Source of the DNA: Dichetophora obliterata
Lineage: Eukaryota; Arthropoda; Insecta; Diptera; Sciomyzidae
Reading direction: 5' to 3'
Length of the DNA stretch: 64,000 nt
NCBI GenBank assembly: GCA_963920525.1
Contig: OY986437.1
Coordinates: forward strand, 34,487,563-34,551,562
Below, piece after piece: positions 56,563 through 64,000 of the stretch. The position numbers and the translations under genes are program-made. Each line of letters opens with the position of its first letter. The stretch's first letter is position 1. A model generated the notes under the pieces. It was given only the letters and a program-made list of their open reading frames with translations, did not search any database and was not told the origin of the DNA.

Positions 56563-59158
56563 TTATATATTCTCTACAAAAGAGGAAAATGGTGCGAAGT
56601 AGTACTTATTATTCATTCTTAATATATTTATACATTCATGTATTATTAGTTTGTTATTCTGTATGATACCAAAGTTATTATTTTCTATAGAATACGATTC
56701 ATATAAGCTTATTGTACTATTGTACCACATTTTCAGTAATTTTCCATAAAGAATAAAATTTTTATAAGAATTGCTTATAAATATCGAATTTATAATAAGA
56801 ATATTTAAATTTTTTTGTTCGTCTATTGAATATAACACAACGTCATTTTCTTTATATACAGTACCAAGAAACGATATTTTTTTTGAAACATATTTAAAAA
56901 TACTTGGAATTTGAATACAAAACATATCATTTTTAAGTTCATATATGTTATCACAAACAATAGTAGTCTTAAACCGATTTCCAAAAAGACTTGCTTGCAA
57001 GTATTGATGTCTTTTTGATAAAGTTAACGTAATATTTTTAAAATTCTTGCATTTTCTAGATATATTTTTAAAATATTGATGCTTATGCTCAAAATGTAAC
57101 GAAAATAAATTTTTTAAGGGCCCAAATTGTTTTATTAGGTCTGGATAATGCTTAACATAATGATGTTTGGGTCTTAAATTTATGTTAGGTAGGCATTCTC
57201 TTCTTAATTCAAAATAAGTATTTGTGTGAAAATTTAACAATTCTAATTGAGAATTTGTAATTTTCTGTGCACAAATAAGGCGACACATTTCTATCATTGT
57301 TAAAAAAAAGAAAAACATTTCATCTTCATAATTTGGAACAACGTCAACTAGTACGAGTGGCATCAAAAATAATATATGTCTGACTTCATCAGACTTTCCA
57401 GGTAGTTTTTTCATTTTGGCATTCAATAATGGAAATGATAAGCGAAGCTTAAATTTTTTTCTTAAATTTGCCAAAAACGCATTGATATAATCAAAAGTAA
57501 AATTGAAAGAACCTGTAAGGTTCTTAAGAATTTCCATCAAGTCATATGGAATAATTCCTTCAAACAAATCATGCGCAATGCATGGCGGTAATCCAGGATT
57601 GCAAACATGATAATATTTAAGCATATTTAAACAAGAATTACTTCGTACTCCCTGGTTAAAATTTTCTTCGGAAATTAAAAAATTATAATTGGTTTTATTT
57701 CGTAACTGACGAATTTCTACATCTTTTTCAGCTAAACATTTCAATTCAAAATAACAGTAACGACAAACATATTGAGAGAAGCTAAAATTTTCATTAAATC
57801 CACCAATTTGATGTGCCCCTAAATTATCACCAATTACGGAAAAAATTGTTCCAAAGAATCTCCTTTCAATATTATTTGCATCGTGAAAAATTAAGCCTTC
57901 AGACTCCAATATATGCAAATCGCTTAGTAAAGGTTGCAAAATGGTTTTGAACCCAAAACTTTTAATAAAACTTTCATTAAATAACATTATTAATTAGATA
58001 TTTTGTATTATTGATCTAAATTTTATATCAATATTACCAATTAAGAAATATAAGCCAAGAAGCTTATGTTTTTTTTTTTGAAGAACCCAAGGGGTTACAC
58101 AATTCAAAGGCGTCTTGAAAAATTAGAAGTTCAATTTTTTTGTCACCGGCTATAAAAAACTGTTGGTTTTTGTAAATTGAACCATTATTGTAATCGCAAT
58201 ATAGGTTATTTTCTGAAATTTTTTCTTGGCAAAATATTTCAAAGAAGTTTTTGTCACATAATAAGCTTTTTAATGTTTCCAATACGGGAATATAATAATA
58301 AAAACATTCTTTATGTAAATTGTCTACGCCAAGAAATATCTTTTTTGGTGCAATAAAGCAACTGTGTGCTGTTAAATATTTGTCTCGCTTATATTCAGAC
58401 AGATGGCTTTTTAATTCATTTGATAAATTTGACCGCTGGAGTAAGCTAATTATTTCATTTTCCTTGTCTGAAATATTAAACTCTGCAAATATTTTCTTTA
58501 TTTTTAATATATTTATATTTGTATTTTCTGTAAATATATCGAAAAGTCCTTTTAGCATAAAATTTAAACAAACTTCTGGTATATTATATTTGCACGTAAG
58601 TGTTGTTATTAAGTTTGTAAAAGAACTCGATTTTTTGGTGGGTATATTTTCAATTTTTTCGCAGGAAGCCACTGCCGAAAGGTTCAGTTTATCAAATGAA
58701 ATATTTTTGTTTCTTTCTAATGTACGGATGCTACATCCAGTATTAGGGTTAGCTGGGTTGTTTTGCTTATGCTGACGAAAAAAATGCGAGCGAAAGGAAG
58801 ATTTGTGACAAAATGCTTTTGAACACTGAGGAATTGGACACTTTATGTTTTGAGAACTAAAACCATGTTTAAGAACATGACGATATATGTCATTATGGCT
58901 TGTTCCAATATAATTGCACTGACTTATTGAACACTTATATTTATCAGACGAAAATGCCTTCTTATTAAACAAATTTCGTTTTAATGCATGAAAACGCGAA
59001 AAATGAACTTCATACAAGATGTAATTTAAAAATATGCTATTGCATTTGGGATACAAGCACTTAAATTCATAGCATTTATCTTCTTTATGCAAATATAAAT
59101 GAGAGTTGTAAAAGTTCAAATACATAAAACTCTTTTTACATATTTTACACACAAACAT
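56563..59158 (-). pseudogene. Zinc-finger transposase of the CACTA-like element, two lesions
   Basis: Read on the minus strand from ATG at 59158. Four C2H2 fingers fill residues 1-130 (CKICKKSFMYLNFYNSHLYL, CLYPKCNSIF, CSISQCNYIG, CPIPQCSKAF), presumably for binding the element ends. The first open part stops at 58064 just after DAFELCNPLGSS. The cause is a run of 11 A's, one too many (58069-58079). A nonsense TAA at 57994-57996 is the second lesion. Beyond it the frame is open for 474 codons (56563-57987) with VIGDNLGAHQIGGFNENF, YVCRYCYFELKC, PGLPPCIAHDLFEGIIPYDL, RPKHHYVKHYPDLIKQFGPL and LHFEHKHQYFK. These are signatures of a transposase family widespread in fish and invertebrates. Ignoring the two lesions the gene would encode about 864 residues. 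Catalytic acids are not assigned. The A-run lesion could be a sequencing error. Confidence 0.85.
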
Positions 59159-59582
59159 ATTAATATCCCAATTTACTACTTAGGCTTAAATATTAGTTTT
59201 AAGTTAATTTTAGTTAGAGCTATAAAGAACCGTCCGTACAAGATTATAAGCACACTTGAATGAGAATTGAAAGTATAATATTTGCTGAATCTTAATACAA
59301 CTCTTGAAGTGGTGTAAATGCTTACTATTGATATAGTAGCCAAATTCAACATCTTGTGCGTATTTTTACTGAATGATGTGTTTAACTGCAATAATTGTTT
59401 CATATTGATATTCACATTGCAGCAAAATTCAACAGTTAGCGTTTAATATTACTCAACCTTATGTTTAACTCTTGGCATTTTAAAATTACTTCAAAAGTTG
59501 AAGTGAAGTTACACTTTAGTTGAATATCGAACAAATTATTACTATTATAATCATAGTAAACTTACACTTTTTTTTTAGAGTG
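59159..59582. repeat. Subterminal repeat zone, transposase side
   Basis: Upstream of the transposase ATG lie repeated phrases containing CAAATTCAACATC, GCAAAATTCAACAG and GTTTAACTCTTGG, ending in CTTACACTTTTTTTTTAGAG and TG. In CACTA elements such zones bind the transposase. The same zone, more degenerate, is at 37580-37900 in the deleted relative. Confidence 0.6.
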
Positions 59583-59584
59583 TA

Positions 59585-61504
59585 TGTAAGAAAACAATTT
59601 TTAGCTAGTTTAACTGCAAAAACTACAGCAACACTTCGAGTTAACATCACTGCGTTATATTATATTTTATAATCTTTCTGAAAGCATTTTTTAATGGTAA
59701 AGAAAAAAGAAAGAATGCTTATCTATATAATAATCTGCATAAAATTAATCAAGATTATCATTGCTCATTTGTATTGAAAAACAACTTAAAATAAAATGTG
59801 ACATAAACATAAACCATAAACCAAAATCGATCTCAATTCCTAACAATAGTTTAAGATGAAAACCGCTAAATAAAAATACAGATCGCTTAAAATAACGCAA
59901 TAAATCAATTTAATAGTAGATATTTTTAAAAGCTTAAACTTTGTTTAAGAAATTAATTGTATGTGAATATACGAGTATAATAATTTTTCAATATTAATTT
60001 GCGATAAAACGGCGATAATTTGGCTTCGCTCGAATTAATTGACTTTCAACAGCATACGATAGCAACTCACCGACTGGCAGTTGAGTGTGCTCATGCATAT
60101 TATGCAACATTCAACCCATAATGAAAGCCTTTCTAAATCTGGGCCTTTCACACTACAGTAAAAATAGTAAAAAAATTAAAAGCAAATTATTTGTGCCTAT
60201 ACAATATATAGCTTTGAACACAGCTATGCAATTTTGGCATACTTTTTGTATTTTCCTTACAGCTTGTTGCTAGGTGTAAAATTTGTTAATGAAGAGAAAC
60301 TGATAAGGAACTGAAGTTGTCAAAAGTGTTGATTGTTATCTTGATAAATCGTTGAAAAATAAATTTTACGTGTTGTTATGCAAATGAACAAAAATTGCAA
60401 TGTCTCGTAATGAAAGAAAAATATGTCGCACACTACAAAGATATTGTCAACAGCAATAACAAACGTAGTAACAGTACCTACTTTTATGGATGTTTCTATT
60501 TGCGTAGAAACTGCTTTGTGCATGCATATAAAAACAATTGCAGCTGCTGCAAGCACTGGGCTCTGTGACAGCTAATTAATTTTAAATGTGGTAAAATGTT
60601 TATTTTGATTAAAATTTTCTACACATTGTACTAGCTATGTACTATATTTGGTTTTCATCATAACATAAGCGCAGTTAAGATATTTTATGTCTCTTTTTGA
60701 TAGCCACATAAAAAAATGCGCATTAAAAAAAGCAATTCACATAATTGCTTCATAACTGAATCACTGCAACGCACAAGACACGGTTAAAAATACAAATTTT
60801 TACTTTATCGTGAACACACATACAAACGTGCATACATATTGGAACGCTTATCTTGGCCAGAACCACCATAGCTGTGGCTAATTGAAAGTTGCCTGATTGA
60901 TAATTTGAAAATTGCCGCGTTAAGACGAAAAGTAGCAACGCTCTTTAATAGCTTGTAAGTTTTAGAGCGTTCTGCTTCGTTAGGGCAAAAAAAAAGAAAC
61001 TGTTGTTATCTAGTTAAAAATTTATTAGTTTTGCCATTTTTGGTGATGAATATTGCGAAATTCATATGTTGTTATATTGTAAGAACTTACATATTTTTCA
61101 CTGTGTCAAGACTTCGTGGATTTTGTAATAAATGAATGCAGCAACAAAAAGAACAAAAAAAGAACTGTGTCCATTGGCTAGTTAAAATGTTTATATGTGT
61201 AAACGAAAAACCTTGCAAAAAATCTTAGAAATGCATTATAAATGCATAGCCACCTGTCGGTATTTCAGTGGTTTGTTTATACTGTTTTACTTTTTGCTTC
61301 ATTTCGTGGTAGCATGATTTTTACGACTCCACCCCAAATAATGGCTAATAATAAGTGTAGTCAAAAAGTTGTCCCCTATGTTTTATGTTTGATTTTATTT
61401 ATGTTGTTATTGTTTTTGCTGTCATAAACATACACGTATATCTACAAGATACGAACACACATACCTCTTTATGTTCTACGCTATATCCAATATAATGTAG
61501 TTTG
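59585..61504. other. Apparently single-copy AT-rich interval
   Basis: No coding, RNA or element signal recognised. Short frames near 60085, 60320 and 60750 show no motifs or conservation that I can judge. Confidence 0.35.
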
Positions 61505-61510
61505 TGTGTT

Positions 61511-61565
61511 GCTCAGGCGCGTACGCAGGGGGTTTTTGGGGGTTAGGCCCCCTCACCCCGAAATG
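61511..61565. repeat. G/C-rich repeat end, CAGGCGCGTACGCAGGGGG
   Basis: CAGGCGCGTACGCAGGGGG followed by TTTTTGGGGGTTAGGCCCCC stands out sharply from AT-rich surroundings. Strings of this form are familiar at repeat boundaries in many arthropod genomes (recalled, not searched). Its partner and extent are not visible. Confidence 0.4.
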
Positions 61566-62886
61566 AAAGAATTTAAACAAGCTTTGAGAGAAACACGCAG
61601 CACAACATTGCAGCCGTTGTGTGTTTATGTTCACGAAAGAGATCTTTAGATGACATTTCAAATTGGAAAAATATAAAAACGCCCAATTTAAAACATTTAT
61701 TGTGAAAAGGTAGGGAATATATGTTAAAATTTAATGGAACTGTGTTCATATTAAATTAATTTTTTTAAATAGAGCTTGAAAAAATTTAATTTAAATTAAA
61801 CTCTAATGTTTGTACAGTTCAAATAAAAACAAATGTTTTTTTTTCAAAACAATGTTTTTAAATTTACTTTTACAGTAAACATTTACAGTTTAAAAACATT
61901 TGTTTAAAAAAACTTTAAAAAAAGCTTTAGTATTGAAGACAAATATATTAATACATTATTTTAAGATATTGTTCTTAAATTAAAAACAATAAATTTAAAC
62001 CACCATTTTTTCGATTTCATTTTTTTAATTTTTTCGAGTTTTCGACGTCATATTCGAAATTAGCGACCCCGGAATCCCTCGAATACCATAATTTAACGCG
62101 ATGAAGTTTGTATTTTATTGCAGCTTAACATATTTAAATATTTTAAGCATTAGAGTAATAAATTTGTTTTTAATTAATTCAATATTGATTATTTGTAAAA
62201 CCATTTCAAATATTAAGAATGTAAAATCGGGGTTTTTCTCAGCTTGGTCTCAATAATCTGGCAATTATTGTCAAAGATTCTACTGCATATACTTTTTTAA
62301 TTCAAACTCAGATAGCGAAGTATTTTTCGTTATTGTAAAGTTAATAAGAGAAAATTATACAAAAAATATTTAAGTAAAAAATTTTTTTAATATTACACGT
62401 TTTAAAAACGAACTTCGGACCAGTAGTGTTGGAGATATAGGATTGGAGATATAGGAATCAGCCTGATAGTTTTTGAGATATAGCATTTTTATTGATTTGT
62501 GGGCGGTGGAAGGGGAGTGGCAAAATTATTTCCTAAATCATATAGCTTGTGATCCAGTTCTGAACTATATTTTAAATTTAAAAACCCAAGTTCATCGGGA
62601 AGTTGCTTAAAAATGGATTCTAAAGTTTTTACGAGACATACATACATACATGAAGTGAAGCTAATAAAAACGTGTTAATAAATGAGGTTTTAGTTGAAAA
62701 TTTAATACGCTTATTTTAAATTTTGTTTTGTAGAAACGCAAAAGCGTTAAATTTATATTTTAAATTTGTTTGTTTAATTTTAAAGTATGTTTTTATTCTC
62801 AGTGTAAATAATATAAAAAAATATTAAAAAATGATTTTTTTTTTTTGTCTTTAAATGCATCTTCTTCTCGATATGTGGCATAAGAA
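61566..62886. other. AT-rich DNA with scattered repeat motifs
   Basis: ATATTCGAAATTAGCGACCC at 62051-62070 is the core module of the ~240-bp arrays, occurring singly and followed by a variant tail (CGGAATCCCTCG). TTTATTGATTTGTGGGCGGT near 62487 is the core of the 40.5-41.5 kb repeat. Around 61815-61920 are weak inverted AAAACATTTGTTT phrases. No gene. Confidence 0.5.
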
Positions 62887-63090
62887 TGCAGTCCTTTTCA
62901 GCAGGTGTCAAGATATTTTGGTCCCAATTTATCGGAAACAAAAAAAATCAAAGTGCATTTTAATAAGGGGAAAATTATAATCAAACCTTATAATACTAGT
63001 TAAGGTTGTCGTAACTTATTTATATTAATTTGAATTTTTTTCCGATAAAATGGAACAAAAATCTCTTAACACCGGCAGAAAAGGACTACT
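62887..63090. mobile_element. Small inverted-repeat element, ~204 bp
   Basis: The left arm GCAGTCCTTTTCAGCAGGTG and inverted right arm GTAGTCCTTTTCTGCCGGTG match at 17 of 20 bases and continue with AAGATATTTTGG against AAGAGATTTTTG and TTTATCGGAAA on both sides, giving about 60-bp arms. No target duplication is evident. A MITE-like remnant. Confidence 0.6.
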
Positions 63091-63837
63091 TGTACTTTGA
63101 AAAAATATTCTTTTAAAACAATTTTTTTAATTTAATTTATGTAAAAAAATTTTTAAGTTTCTTTTTATTGTAGTCTTTTCACAATAAATATCAACGCTAG
63201 TTGAATTCGTTGAAAACGTTTTTACGCCATAACTTCTGAACCCTTAAAGAACACACTTTCATTTCATATCTTTGGAAAGATAGTGGAACGTAAAAAAATT
63301 AAAAATAATGAAAGTAAAAAAATTATAGCACCTGTTGCTGGCATGGTATTAAACTTTGAAATTAATAATGGGTCATGTGACTGCAATTTTTTCAAAAATT
63401 TAAATATTTTCCCTCAAAATAAAATTTCTAATGATACCCTATTTATGGAAATCGCATTTAAATTGACTGATTTACGTTCTCTCAAAATAGATCCTATTTT
63501 GGCATGCACATGGCTATGGGTCCGCGAAAAAAATCTTAAAACCTCAAAATCCCGATTTGGTTTTCTTAATAATAAACTAATCTAAGCACAAAATTTTGAT
63601 CCAAATCGGATATGGTCAGTGCAACTGATATTACACTTCAATGTTAAATGGATGACATACTGAAAGCAATTTGTTCCTACTTCTACGAAATATGTTTAAT
63701 GCAAATTTTTTATAAAATATTGTTAAAAAATGGTTAAAAAACTGCTTGAAACATTATTTTAAATTTCGTATGAAAAATCATGCATTGATATTAAAGTCAT
63801 TGTGTTGAATTTGAAAACGTGATGATTTTTCAGTGTA
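63091..63837. other. AT-rich DNA, no gene called
   Basis: A 100-codon plus-strand frame (63283-63585) has no signal, motif or splice context that I recognise and begins without a convincing start context, so it is left uncalled. Confidence 0.35.
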
Positions 63838-64000
63838 TATTAGAGTCTCACAAAAATATATTTTGACAGATGTCCGCAGCTTTAATACTTCCACACGGAG
63901 AGAATTGTTTGCATAGTTGTTGCCTTAATAGCATTATTTAAGCAAAAATTAATCACAAAAAACAGCCAAGATTCACAATGCATATTAAATGCTTAGTAAA
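63838..64000. repeat. Second copy of the TATTAGGGTGTCCC repeat, cut by window end
   Basis: TATTAGAGTCTCACAAAAAT followed by GATGTCCGCAGCTTTAATAC parallels 48483-48540 (TATTAGGGTGTCCCAAAAAA and GATGTCCGCGGCTTTTCCAC). The two copies are diverged. The right boundary lies beyond the window. Confidence 0.45.

Larger units (their letters stand above)
53023..59582 (-). mobile_element. CACTA/EnSpm-like transposon with two genes
   Basis: The ends are CACTCTAAAAA at 53023 and its inverse at 59582, with TA on both outer sides (53021-53022 and 59583-59584). CACT starts and a short duplication fit the EnSpm/CACTA superfamily. Subterminal zones carry repeated phrases such as GTAGTAAAATTAAACAAC and TTTAGTAAATTTAC. 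Both genes lie on the minus strand, the zinc-finger transposase first and the four-exon accessory gene 205 bp behind it. The element contains a 179-bp hairpin near one end and a nested MITE. The superfamily call is from ends and protein style, not from a search. Confidence 0.85.

Overview
This 64 kb window is AT-rich, gene-poor insect DNA, most likely from a higher fly, and a tephritid or similar brachyceran is my best guess. The evidence is introns of about 57-85 bp with ordinary GT/AG ends, frequent GTTGTTGTT tracts, and a mariner copy with DD41D spacing, a subfamily first found in tephritid flies. The species call is inference. I found no convincing host protein gene. Every ORF I can identify belongs to a transposable element (TE), and the rest looks intergenic or intronic.

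Layout. 0-5.5 kb: a possible LTR piece, tRNA-like sequences, a ~110-bp tandem array, two MITEs and a ~140-bp degenerate array. 8.2-11.3 kb: a DNA transposon with ~400-bp inverted ends and a decayed transposase. 12-15.8 kb: remains of two or three LINEs on the minus strand. 21.3-26.3 kb: a nest in which a hAT-like element holds a tandem-repeat block, an apparently intact piggyBac element and a MITE, and the piggyBac itself carries a LINE fragment. 27.5-28.5 kb: a small hAT-like element with a tRNA-like insert. 34.1-34.8 kb: a foldback-like palindrome. 37.6-39.6 kb: a deleted CACTA-like element carrying the same tandem-repeat family. 40.2-42.5 kb: a TIR element holding a LINE fragment. 43.4-45.6 kb: a hAT element holding a DD41D mariner. 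53.0-59.6 kb: a complete two-gene CACTA-like element.

The most interesting object is the 6.56 kb CACTA-like element at 53023-59582. It has 11-bp matching ends (CACTCTAAAAA) and a TA target duplication. Upstream lies a C2H2 zinc-finger transposase broken by one A-run frameshift and one nonsense codon. Downstream lies a four-exon accessory gene whose spliced frame is open for 591 codons and whose N-terminus reads as a CIDE-N domain, the fold used by the apoptotic DNA-fragmentation factors. A shrunken relative at 37580-39627 has the same two ends and a fragment of the zinc-finger region in the matching orientation, so the pair behaves as an autonomous-type and a non-autonomous member of one family.

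The second notable gene is the piggyBac transposase at 22474-24228. It is open throughout and has the expected D-D-D residues and C-terminal cysteine motif. It also contains a 66-bp in-frame segment with good splice sites, so spliced (562 aa) and unspliced (584 aa) forms would both be open. All coordinates and motif readings were made by eye from the sequence; family names rest on remembered motifs, not on searches.
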